This document shows, one piece after another, positions 9,408-17,812 of a DNA stretch of 58,819 nt. Within the stretch, counting starts at the first letter, position 1. Each line of letters opens with the position of its first letter. Position numbers and translations under genes: made by a program. The notes beneath the pieces were generated by a model. That model was not told the DNA's origin, did not search any database, and saw only the letters and a list, made by a program, of their open reading frames with translations. The DNA lies in assembly GCA_040901795.1 (NCBI GenBank), contig JBBDYH010000172.1, positions 1 through 58,819 on the forward strand, in the 5' to 3' direction. Source of the stretch: JBBDYH01 sp040901795 (GTDB taxonomy: Bacteria; Planctomycetota; Planctomycetia; Pirellulales; JALHPA01).

Positions 9408-11612
9408 TTAGGGGGCACGGAACGTCTGGCTCAGGCTGCGCCACAGGCGGCCGGCGATCGACTTTGGTGCGACGGCAATCTTGGCGCGACCGGTTCCGGC
9501 GATCAACAGCGGCAGCTCCAGCGCGGTCAGCTCGATTCTGGCAGCGAAAATCGGCTGCCTCGGCCGCGGCTTATCATACTGGTCGCGTTGGACGGGTAAT
9601 TCGCCGCGGGCAATAAGTTCCTCAGGCGCCTCGTGGGCGCGCGTCGTCGGCGGTACTTCCACGGTCCCGAATACACGCTGATTTGGAAACGAATCGATGA
9701 GCAACCTCACTTCTTGGCCGGAGTGAACCAGGTCCTCCTGCCCTTGAGCCACAAAGGCGAGAGCGTCCATCGCTCGCGGCTCACCGAGGATGCAAACTTC
9801 ATCGCCGGATTTAAGATGGCAGCCTTGGTTCTCGGGATCGAGCGGATCGCCCATCCAAGACGCCACGCGCTGATCGAGATCCTTTCGCGGTGGAGACGGC
9901 AGGACCACGCCGCCGAACGGCGCCCGAATCACGAGCCGCTCGAAGTCGCGCTCGCGTTGCCGCAGTCTCTCCTCCAGGTCGGCCAACGACTTCTCCGCCG
10001 TGGGGATCTGCGCAGCGGCTTGCGGGTCTGCTTGCCGTCGTCGCAGGTTGCGCAGTTGTAGGCGCTTAACGTCGCGCTCGCCACGTAGCCGTGCCAGTTC
10101 CGTCTTCAGCGGCAAATTCTCCAGCCGGACAATCACATCGCCTGCATTTACGCGTGCGCCGGCTGCGATCGCCCAGACGAGTCGTCCTTCGACTTCGACA
10201 TAAATCGGACGCGCGTGGCGAGGCTCAAGCACCACGGGCGCGACGACACTCGCCGGAAGCGGAATGATCAAGAGTGCGAGACAAGCAGCGGCCAGCATGG
10301 CGTTCCTTGGCACCATCCACGTCCATGGCACTTCGCGATCCCAGCCGGGACGGAGAAAGAACCGCGCCGTATCGACGGCCGGTTCGATGACCAGCGCCGC
10401 CGACAAAAGTCCGCCGATGAGCCAACTGAGCAGCTCCGCCCCATAGGGTTCGAGCAGATCTTGCAGAAACCACCAAATCGCGATCACAACCAGCCAGCGG
10501 TAAATGGTTGACACAATTCCATAGACCACCAGCCAAGGCTCTCGACCGCGGTTCTCAACGTCAGCTTCGATTCTCACTCCCAGGACTGCCCGTGCGAACA
10601 GCCGGCGAACGGCGGCCCGCGAAAGTGCACGCAGGTTTGCCGTGTCGGTCAAGTCGGCCAGGATATGGTAGCCGTCGTACTGCAACAGCGGATTCCCGTT
10701 CACCAGGAGCGTATTTACGGAACAGGCGACCATCGCATACAACGCCAGCGAGTGAATCAGGCCCGGGAAAGTGAGCCACCACACCCAGGCACAGATTGCC
10801 GCCAGCGCGAGCTCGACGACCATGCCCGCGGCACTGATCAGGATTCGCGCTCGCTTCTCGGGCAGCAACCAGGCGTCGCTCACGTTGCAATACAGCGACG
10901 GCGCACCGAACAGCAGTAAGAAACCGATCTCATGGCATTCGCCGCCGAAGTGCTTGCAAGCGATGGCGTGTCCCAGTTCATGCAATACCTTGGCCACGCC
11001 GATCGCGACAAGCACCAACAGCACCTGATCGGCGGTCAACGAACCGGCTAGCGCCGCCAACTCGCGATCCAGGGCCGACCAGTGGCGCAACGCCAACAGG
11101 ATTGCGCTGGTGATTAGCACTAAGTAAAGCGCCGCGGCCCAAAATGTGAACAGCCAGCCCAGGCCAGGAACGATCCGCGCCAACCAGCGGTCGGGATCGA
11201 CGCCGCGAAAGCGCCAAGCGAGCAATTGGCTCACCAGGCGCAATGGCGCCTGGCGGCGCCATGCGCGTTGGCGATCCAAGACGGCCTCTGCCTGCCCGGA
11301 CTGATCGGCAACGATTAACCCCTCCTGGTGCAGGCGGGCCAGATAACTGGTCAGTTCCGCGTGGCCTAGCCGTCGCGGCGAAAACTGTTGCGCAAAACGG
11401 GCGCATAATTCGTCGCCGCTGGTGCTTCCGTCGAGCGATCGTAAGAGGAAAACTTCTTCCTCCCGCAGGCGCCAATAACGTTGCGCGACGGCGTCTTTAA
11501 TGGCATACCACATGCCGCGCGTCGAGGGCTGCGGCACGATCTCCAATTCCGCGCGCATTCGCCACGGCAAGGGGCGCGCGGCGGTGGAAAGATAATTATT
11601 GGAGTGGGCCAT
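9408..11612 (-). CDS. M50 (site-2 protease-like) membrane peptidase fused to an HlyD-like adaptor
   Basis: 734 residues from ATG 11612, with GAGG just upstream; its start lies 8 nt after the stop of the HlyD gene, so the two are coupled. Residues about 26-106 form a winged-helix-like segment resembling PqqD or RiPP-recognition domains. Several membrane helices follow. HELGH (about 211-215) supplies the zinc-binding HExxH, and NPLLQYDG (about 307-314) supplies the third ligand, Asp, both typical of M50 proteases. The C-terminal third (from about 465) is a periplasmic biotinyl-lipoyl/HlyD barrel with a coiled coil. Proteins of this design are often labelled putative peptide zinc metalloprotease. 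I infer that it cleaves or moves a substrate and hands it to the adaptors and TolC. No ATPase is encoded nearby. Confidence 0.88.
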   Translation of the reverse strand: MAHSNNYLSTAARPLPWRMRAELEIVPQPSTRGMWYAIKDAVAQRYWRLREEEVFLLRSLDGSTSGDELCARFAQQFSPRRLGHAELTSYLARLHQEGLIVADQSGQAEAVLDRQRAWRRQAPLRLVSQLLAWRFRGVDPDRWLARIVPGLGWLFTFWAAALYLVLITSAILLALRHWSALDRELAALAGSLTADQVLLVLVAIGVAKVLHELGHAIACKHFGGECHEIGFLLLFGAPSLYCNVSDAWLLPEKRARILISAAGMVVELALAAICAWVWWLTFPGLIHSLALYAMVACSVNTLLVNGNPLLQYDGYHILADLTDTANLRALSRAAVRRLFARAVLGVRIEADVENRGREPWLVVYGIVSTIYRWLVVIAIWWFLQDLLEPYGAELLSWLIGGLLSAALVIEPAVDTARFFLRPGWDREVPWTWMVPRNAMLAAACLALLIIPLPASVVAPVVLEPRHARPIYVEVEGRLVWAIAAGARVNAGDVIVRLENLPLKTELARLRGERDVKRLQLRNLRRRQADPQAAAQIPTAEKSLADLEERLRQRERDFERLVIRAPFGGVVLPSPPRKDLDQRVASWMGDPLDPENQGCHLKSGDEVCILGEPRAMDALAFVAQGQEDLVHSGQEVRLLIDSFPNQRVFGTVEVPPTTRAHEAPEELIARGELPVQRDQYDKPRPRQPIFAARIELTALELPLLIAGTGRAKIAVAPKSIAGRLWRSLSQTFRAP

Positions 11613-11620
11613 TGCCCGCC

Positions 11621-12532
11621 TCAACGGGTTGATTTGCGGCGGTCGATCTGGCGAGTGGACGAGTCGGCCTCAATAATCAGCGTCGCGGGTTGGCCCGGCC
11701 GCAACAGAAGTTGCTCGTTGTCCACCTCCGCCCACAACCGCACTTGCCCGTTCACGGGATCAACCTCGGGACTGACGAACACCACGGTCCCTTCGAATTG
11801 CGCCGGCCCAGTGCGCGGCGCGTCAATGATTAGTGTCGCGCGTCGCCCTTCCAAGTGGGCGGCAAAGTCGCGCGCGGGGACGAAGGCCTCAACCCGCAAT
11901 CGATCAAGCCGCACGAGGCGGAGCACCGAGTCGCCAGGATTCAGCCATTCGCCGCGGTGCTTTTTGATCTGCACCACCATGCCGGCAAAAGGCGCGGTGA
12001 GGCGGTGCCGTTTGAGTTTGAGCTGGGCCGATTCGAGCTCCGCCTCCTTTTGCCGCATTGTCAGTCGTGTGATCGATTGCTCGAGCTCAGCCTGCTCGAT
12101 CTCCAGCAGGGATTTTTCGGTGGTGAGCCGCAGTTGATCCATTTCGGTCGCTGACACGCTCTTGTGGAATTTTTCCACGGACTCCTGAGCGCGGCGATAC
12201 TCCGCGGCGGCGACTTCCTGTGCCTTGCGCGCGAACCGGACCGCAACATCGTTCTCCGCCTTGGTGCGCGCGATGGCCAGCTCCCCTTCGGCTTTGCTCG
12301 CTGCCATCCGCGCTTCATCGTCCTCGATCAACGCGAGTTGCCGGCCCGGCTCGACCACATCTCCTTCGCGCACCGCGAGCTCCGCCATCGCGCCAGGCTC
12401 CTTGGCGGGGAGTTCTACTTCCTCGATGAGGGTCAACAGGACGTTCTCGACTCGCAGCGCTTGGCCGGCGTTCACGTGGCGCACGCACATGCACGCGATC
12501 ATCAATAAAGCGGCCATGGGAATTCGTTTCAT
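11621..12532 (-). CDS. HlyD/RND-family periplasmic adaptor
   Basis: 303 residues with a signal sequence (about 1-22, ending near HVNAG). The order is lipoyl-like half, alpha-helical hairpin with heptads (about 80-165, rich in Ala/Glu/Lys), second lipoyl half (LTAPFAGMVVQIKKHRGEWLNPG) and beta-barrel (VFVSPEVDPVNGQVRLWAEVD). This is the standard membrane-fusion-protein fold that joins an inner-membrane exporter to TolC. It sits 8 nt upstream of the M50-HlyD start and is preceded by a repeat-filled gap of 170 nt. The usual RND or ABC partner is absent; the M50 protein takes its place in this cluster. Confidence 0.92.
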   Translation of the reverse strand: MKRIPMAALLMIACMCVRHVNAGQALRVENVLLTLIEEVELPAKEPGAMAELAVREGDVVEPGRQLALIEDDEARMAASKAEGELAIARTKAENDVAVRFARKAQEVAAAEYRRAQESVEKFHKSVSATEMDQLRLTTEKSLLEIEQAELEQSITRLTMRQKEAELESAQLKLKRHRLTAPFAGMVVQIKKHRGEWLNPGDSVLRLVRLDRLRVEAFVPARDFAAHLEGRRATLIIDAPRTGPAQFEGTVVFVSPEVDPVNGQVRLWAEVDNEQLLLRPGQPATLIIEADSSTRQIDRRKSTR

Positions 12533-12568
12533 GTCTTGCTCACACCGTTATTGCAATACGGAATCAGC

Positions 12569-12690
12569 CACAGATGAACACAAATGAACACAGATCAGAA
12601 CGGAGGGTCGCAAATTGAATTGCTGGATCTGTGTTCATCCGTGTCAATCTGTGCCGAAATACATTTGTCTGTGGCCATTTGTGTTCTCGT
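12569..12690. repeat. Inverted repeat of ACACAGATGAACACAG type
   Basis: The left side (12569-12596) carries CCACAGATGAACACAAATG and an adjoining half-copy. The right side (12627-12653) carries the reverse complement as ATCTGTGTTCATCCGTG plus half-copies of TCTGTGGCC. A transcript could fold into a long imperfect hairpin. A related element precedes the amidohydrolase at 35133-35240. It lies in the 170-nt gap upstream of the HlyD gene. Confidence 0.75.
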
Positions 12691-12701
12691 GCGTCTGTTG
12701 T

Positions 12702-14786
12702 CTAAAACAGCACTCGCCGCCGGAAGCTGTTCCAGGCGTCGTGCAGCCAGACAAAACCCAACGAGCGCCGACCACATTGGATTTTGCCGACAACGCCGGC
12801 GCCTGGCCGCGGGTTTTCGATTGGTTCGTTGAAGCGTACGGTGACTAGCACGACGGGCTCGGCACGATGCTCGTCCATGCGGCTCCGCAGCGCGATCCGC
12901 TCGACTTCCCCTTCGTAAGTCACTCCCGATTCGGCGATCAGCAGGAATGAGACCCGCAGCGCTGGCTGATCCTCCTGCTCCCGTTTGGCGGCCAAGACAT
13001 AACCGATCTGGTGGTCGGGCACGGCAAGCTCAATCTGCCAGCGACCGGCAATGTCGCCGACCGACAGCAACGACTGACCCCGTTCGACGGGACGCGCCGC
13101 CAACGATCGCGCAAGGTCCCAGGTGAGTACTCGCCCGGCCAAGGGAGCGCGGATCTCCAGCTCGGTTCGCTGTGCCGCAAGCAGTTGCTCCTGCTGGTGC
13201 AGACTGTGCAGCGTCTGTTTGAGCTCCTCTTCCTCAGCCGTGAGCTGCCGGTACCGATGGCTCGCACCGTCTTTGTCGGAGCTGCGCTCGAAGCGCGCCG
13301 CCCGAATCGCGGCCAGCCGCTTCTGGGCGGTTTGAGTTTCCCCTTCCAGGTGAGCTTTTTCGAAGTCGAGCGCGGGACTACGCAGGCGCAGCAGCGTCTG
13401 GCCGCTGGCGACGTCGTCTCCATGCTCCACGAGTACGGCGTCAACGACGCCATCGGTAGGACAGTAGATCTCTCGTCGCTCGGCCGGCTGTAACTCTCCC
13501 TCGGCCGCAATCTCAAAGTCGGCCGGGACGATCAGCAGTGCGATGACGAGCGACAGGGCAATGCCCATACCCCAGAGCGTCGTCGGCAGTTGACTTGCCT
13601 GAACGAGCCAGCCGATCTTGGCCAGCGCACGGTTGACGCGGATCAGGGGCAGACGCTCCATGCTTTGCGCGACGGTCAATGCGGTCGCGGCGTGCCGCGC
13701 TGCAAGCTCGATGGCCTGACGCGAAAGTGCGTCAAGCGCAGGCATTGTGAACCATTCGAGCACCAGTACGCCAATGGCATTCGCGTGGTTGTCGGCCGGC
13801 TGGGCAGCGTCGCGTGCCGCAGCGGCGCTAACCGGCCGGCTTTGCAATGGCAATGCAACCAGCGCGCGAGCATGCGCCTCTTCTAAATAGGCTTGCAACG
13901 GTTGTTCGATTTGCGGAGCGCGTATCGCTGGGTCGCCGCTCTCCCACAGCGGCTCATTGGTCCAGAGCACGACGGCCGCAAGCTCGCGGATCCGCCGTGT
14001 GATACATGCTCTGGGGTCGATTCGATCGACGCCACTGACCGCGAGCAGCTTGCCACCGCGGCTGCCACCGCAAAGCAAGCTGACGCGGTCACAGCCGATG
14101 AACCAACGCCCCTCGTTGACAATGGCGACCGCCGCGTCCTGCAGCTCGGCACGATGGATCCGCTCAACGAACTGTAACGCAGCCCTGCCCTGGAGCTCGC
14201 GCTTGCGGTATTGATCCAGACGCCCGCGGCGATGAAAGTCGCCGACGACCTCGGCGAACGCTGCAGCCATGTGCTGCGCCCGCTCTTGCTCCGCGGTTTG
14301 GGCGATGGCCGGTAGGAGCAGTTCAACTGCACCCTCGACCGATTGTTCAATCGAATAAGGAGCCGCAACGCAGATCAGGCGGCGTGTTCGCCCCTGGGCA
14401 GCGTCGGCTTCAATCGGCGCAGCGCACGATCGACCAAGCACGAGGACACGGTCGATGACTTGAGTGCGACGGTCGATTGTTGCGGAGCTGGAAACGTTCA
14501 GGCCTCCATCATGCACCGGTAGGCGCTCGACGAGACGATCGCGTCCCCTCCAGATCGCGCCGCCAAATGCGCCGGCTTCGCGAATCGCCGCGACCAATAA
14601 TTGCTCGTGAACCTGTTCGGCTGGCGAATCCGAGGCGGCAAGACCGGCTAATTCCTCAAGTAACTCGTCGATTTCGCTGCATGAATCTAATGCCGTGCGC
14701 GCGCTGCGACGCGGGTTGGCCGCGGTGCTTATGGTGGCGGCATCGCCGTGCAGTGCGTCAATGACTTGAGGGCGTCGCAGATCCAT
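12702..14786 (-). CDS. GAF-domain sensor fused to an HlyD-like adaptor
   Basis: 694 residues. An N-terminal region of about 190 residues with no domain I can name is followed by a GAF-like module (about 203-372) with the usual alternating hydrophobic strands and ACITRRIRELA helix. One membrane helix (about 404-421) then leads to a lipoyl/HlyD module (about 425-680) with a coiled coil (about 470-545). This order puts a ligand-sensing GAF domain in the cytoplasm and an efflux adaptor in the periplasm on one chain. It is first of three same-strand transport genes (170 nt ahead of HlyD) and diverges from TolC across a 244-nt gap. I infer that cytoplasmic ligand binding tunes assembly of the exporter. 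Confidence 0.85.
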   Translation of the reverse strand: MDLRRPQVIDALHGDAATISTAANPRRSARTALDSCSEIDELLEELAGLAASDSPAEQVHEQLLVAAIREAGAFGGAIWRGRDRLVERLPVHDGGLNVSSSATIDRRTQVIDRVLVLGRSCAAPIEADAAQGRTRRLICVAAPYSIEQSVEGAVELLLPAIAQTAEQERAQHMAAAFAEVVGDFHRRGRLDQYRKRELQGRAALQFVERIHRAELQDAAVAIVNEGRWFIGCDRVSLLCGGSRGGKLLAVSGVDRIDPRACITRRIRELAAVVLWTNEPLWESGDPAIRAPQIEQPLQAYLEEAHARALVALPLQSRPVSAAAARDAAQPADNHANAIGVLVLEWFTMPALDALSRQAIELAARHAATALTVAQSMERLPLIRVNRALAKIGWLVQASQLPTTLWGMGIALSLVIALLIVPADFEIAAEGELQPAERREIYCPTDGVVDAVLVEHGDDVASGQTLLRLRSPALDFEKAHLEGETQTAQKRLAAIRAARFERSSDKDGASHRYRQLTAEEEELKQTLHSLHQQEQLLAAQRTELEIRAPLAGRVLTWDLARSLAARPVERGQSLLSVGDIAGRWQIELAVPDHQIGYVLAAKREQEDQPALRVSFLLIAESGVTYEGEVERIALRSRMDEHRAEPVVLVTVRFNEPIENPRPGAGVVGKIQCGRRSLGFVWLHDAWNSFRRRVLF

Positions 14787-15030
14787 GACTCCAATTTCAA
14801 CGACGGTTCGATAGAGTTGCTGGCCTCGTTAAGAATCGTCTGGACGGTTCGCCAGACTTCCCAGCTTTCGCTGTTTGATCCTCGAACGGGCGGGCGAAAG
14901 AGGCGACTTGTAGGAATTCTGCGGGGAGTGGCAAAAATGACAGTTCGCGCGATCATATCAATGCCGATGAGTTTAAGGACGATGCGCGCCCTTGCCGCGC
15001 CGTCTGCTCCTGCGCTTTCACCTGTTAGCC

Positions 15031-17262
15031 ATGTGCTGCCGCGCCACTGAATTCTCGCTCCTCGTTGTGCTGACGATCTTCGGGCTGACGGGTTGTTTTG
15101 CGCGGCACCGCAATTTCAAGTTCAACAACGAGACGGCGCCGCACTATCACCAGGTTGCGACTCAGATTGAATACCCTGATGCAGCCGCGCCTCAAGCGAA
15201 CAATGAGTGCATTGCGCCGCCGCTTGTCCTGTCGACCGAATATGAGCCGACGTACCGGGATTTGACGCTTGAAGAGTCAGTGCATCTGGCATTGGAGAAT
15301 TCGCGCGTCCTGCGGGATCTGGGTGGCCTGCTGCTGCGGTCACCCGAAACGACGCCGACCGTGCACGGACCGGCGATCCAGGAGACCGACCCGCGTTTTG
15401 GGATCGACGCTGCGCTGTCGGAATTCGATGCCGTTTTCGCGGCCCAGGCAGTCGGCGGAAAGAACGATCGGCCGCTCAACAATGCGGGGGGTCCGAACAG
15501 CCCAGAGGACTTCACCCAGGACGTTGCATTGGTGCAGGGTGAGATTCAAAAGCGCGCCGCGACCGGTTCGCTGTTTTCCTTGCGGCACATCATCGACTAC
15601 GACGCCAATCTGATTCCGACGAACCGCTTCCCGACGATTTGGAACACCAACGTCGAGGGGGAATTTCGCCAGCCGCTGTTGCAAGGCGCCGGAGCGCAGT
15701 ACAACCGTATCGCCGGTTTGAACGGGGTGCCGGGGCTGGCCAACGGCGTGCTCGTGGCGCGAGTGAACACCGATATCTCGCTGTCGGACTTCGAGATTGG
15801 CGTGCGCGATCTGGTGAGCAACGTCGAGAACGCCTACTGGGATCTGTACTTCGCCTATCGGGATCTGGACGCGAAGATCGCCGCCCGCAACGCCGCGCGC
15901 GAGAGTTGGCAGCGCGTCAACGCGCTGTATGTCGCGGGCCGCCGCGGCGGCGAGGCCGAGCGCGAAGCGGAGGCGCGCGAACAGTACTATCGCTTTGAAG
16001 AAGAAGTGCAAAACGCTCTGACGGGGCGACTCATCGAAGGAACTCAAACGAACAACGGCTCGAGCGGCGGCTCGTTTCGAGGCACGGGCGGCGTACATAT
16101 CGCCGAGCGGCGGTTGCGGCTGCTGTTGGGTCTACCCATCAACGATGGCCAGCTCATCCGTCCGGCCGAAGAGCCGCCGCTGGCCAAGGTCGTCTTCGAT
16201 TGGCAGGAGGTGACGAGCGAGGCGCTCGTTCGCCGCGCCGAGCTGCGGCGGCAGAAATGGGTCATCAAGCGGCGAGAATTGGAACTAACCGCGGCACGAA
16301 ACTACTTGTTGCCGCAGCTCGACGCCGTCGGACTGTACCGTTGGCGAGGCCTGGGCGACACGCTCATCGCATCGTCGGGCGCCGATCTAGACCGCTTCGA
16401 CGATGCCTATGACAACTTGCTCAATGGCTACTATCAGGAGTGGCAGGTGGGGATGGAGTTCTCGATGCCGTTCGGCTTTCGGCGCGGTCATGCCGCCGTC
16501 CGCAACGCGCAGCTCCTGCTTGCACGCGAGCGCGCGGTCCTCGACGAGCAAGAGCGCGAAGTGCTGTTGGGTCTTAGCAATTCGATCGCAGAGGTGGAGC
16601 GCGCCTGGGGCGTCGCCCAGACGAATTACAATCGACGGGTAGCGGCGCGTCAGCAGTTTGCGGCGGTGCAGGCCGCATTCGAGGCGGACAAGGCGGACCT
16701 GGACCTGGTGCTCGAAGCGCAACGGCGCATGTCGGAGGCCGACACACGTTACTTTGCCACGCTGGCCGAGTATGCGTTGGCGATCAAGAACGTTCATTTC
16801 GAAAAAGGGTCGCTTTTGGACCTCAATGAGATCTTCTTAGCGGAAGGTCCCTGGCCCGGCAAGGCGTACGACGACGCGGCGAAACGTCCCCACCGCGGCC
16901 GCCCCATCTGGCCATTGAATTACATCTTCAGGAAGGGACCGGTCATTAGTGCAGGGCCTATGCCGCAACAAACGATTCCCGTTGTGCAGCCGTCGCCGGA
17001 AGCGATTCCGCTGCCGCCGCCGGAAGGCGCATCGCCGCCGGCAGTGCGGGCGGGGGAAGTATCTCCAGACGAGGCATCAAACCATCCAACGGCAAGGACT
17101 GGCAACGTGTCGCCCGCCAGCGTTAGGGTAAGCGATACCGCAAGAGAGGGCCGGCGATCGGATTCTCAACCAGAGTCGGCAGGTCAACTCAGTAACAGTC
17201 GCTCCCCCGGGGCAGTGCGAGCCACGGTACGTTCGGCCCTTTGGCCGCCACGGTGGCAATGA
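15031..17262 (+). CDS. TolC-family outer-membrane channel lipoprotein
   Basis: 743 residues from ATG 15031, chosen because it gives a clean lipoprotein signal (MCCRATEFS, then LLVVLTIFGLTGC with the lipobox Cys at about 22); a TTG at 14992 is an alternative. Two repeated outer-membrane-efflux modules with long helical stretches are visible (about 60-330 and 360-620), including the VENAYWDLYFAYRDLDA helix typical of the family. The C-terminus is a Pro-rich tail of about 110 residues, longer than in canonical TolC. It diverges from the three adaptor genes and should be the outer-membrane exit for that system. Confidence 0.93.
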   Translation: MCCRATEFSLLVVLTIFGLTGCFARHRNFKFNNETAPHYHQVATQIEYPDAAAPQANNECIAPPLVLSTEYEPTYRDLTLEESVHLALENSRVLRDLGGLLLRSPETTPTVHGPAIQETDPRFGIDAALSEFDAVFAAQAVGGKNDRPLNNAGGPNSPEDFTQDVALVQGEIQKRAATGSLFSLRHIIDYDANLIPTNRFPTIWNTNVEGEFRQPLLQGAGAQYNRIAGLNGVPGLANGVLVARVNTDISLSDFEIGVRDLVSNVENAYWDLYFAYRDLDAKIAARNAARESWQRVNALYVAGRRGGEAEREAEAREQYYRFEEEVQNALTGRLIEGTQTNNGSSGGSFRGTGGVHIAERRLRLLLGLPINDGQLIRPAEEPPLAKVVFDWQEVTSEALVRRAELRRQKWVIKRRELELTAARNYLLPQLDAVGLYRWRGLGDTLIASSGADLDRFDDAYDNLLNGYYQEWQVGMEFSMPFGFRRGHAAVRNAQLLLARERAVLDEQEREVLLGLSNSIAEVERAWGVAQTNYNRRVAARQQFAAVQAAFEADKADLDLVLEAQRRMSEADTRYFATLAEYALAIKNVHFEKGSLLDLNEIFLAEGPWPGKAYDDAAKRPHRGRPIWPLNYIFRKGPVISAGPMPQQTIPVVQPSPEAIPLPPPEGASPPAVRAGEVSPDEASNHPTARTGNVSPASVRVSDTAREGRRSDSQPESAGQLSNSRSPGAVRATVRSALWPPRWQ

Positions 17263-17313
17263 CGGTATGGATTGTCGGCTCGCTCAGGATAGAATTAATA
17301 TTGAGGTGCCGAG

Positions 17314-17544
17314 ATGACCCAATTAACCGTAGACGATGCAACTCGTTCTCAGTTCGCTGCGGCCCACGATCGCGCCGAGATTCGCGACCGAACAGGTCGG
17401 CTGCTAGGATATTTTTTGCCTGCGGTGGATGACTATGACGGACCGGAATGTCCATTAACCGAAGCCGAACTTGATCAAATCGAGCGCGAGGGGGGCGGTC
17501 GGACGTTGTCTGAGATTCTCGCCGACTTACGAGCGCCTCAATGA
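17314..17544 (+). CDS. Probable antitoxin of a type II toxin-antitoxin pair (copy A)
   Basis: 76 residues, starting at ATG 17314 with GAGGTG about 6-11 nt upstream. It contains AEIRDRTGRLLGYF near residue 21, an acidic middle and a C-terminal helix (TLSEILADLRAP). The stop overlaps the next start by 4 nt (ATGA), the tight coupling typical of antitoxin-toxin operons. The antitoxin role rests on this arrangement and on the companion toxin; I recognise no named DNA-binding fold. A diverged copy with the same EIRDxxGRxLGY core is at 52603. Confidence 0.7.
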   Translation: MTQLTVDDATRSQFAAAHDRAEIRDRTGRLLGYFLPAVDDYDGPECPLTEAELDQIEREGGGRTLSEILADLRAPQ

Positions 17545-17807
17545 AGTACACCGTATTGTGGACGCGCAATGCGGAGAGCAAGCTGGCCAGTCTCTGGATG
17601 GCTGCGATCGACCGTGAGGCGGTGGCGACAGCGGCGAACATAATTGACGGCGCTCTCGGTAGCCATGCTCCCGATTGCGGCGAATCAAGACCGGGTGATC
17701 GCCGTATTCTTCATGAGCCGCCGCTTGCGGTCATCTTTCGGGTATCAGAGGCGGACCGCAAAGCAACTGTGCTCGACGTGTGGAAATATAGCAAACGGTC
17801 GAACTAA
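17541..17807 (+). CDS. RelE/ParE-superfamily-like toxin (copy A)
   Basis: 88 residues overlapping the antitoxin gene by 4 nt. It begins MKYTVLWTRNAE, has AAIDREAVATAANIID in the second helix, then strands with RRILHEPPLAVIFRVSEAD and VLDVWKYSK. Length, helix-helix-strand pattern and the basic C-terminus fit the ParE/RelE fold, whose members cleave mRNA or poison gyrase. Which target applies cannot be read from sequence. The closest relative in the window is the 84-residue toxin at 52818. Confidence 0.75.
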   Translation: MKYTVLWTRNAESKLASLWMAAIDREAVATAANIIDGALGSHAPDCGESRPGDRRILHEPPLAVIFRVSEADRKATVLDVWKYSKRSN

Positions 17808-17812
17808 TAGGC

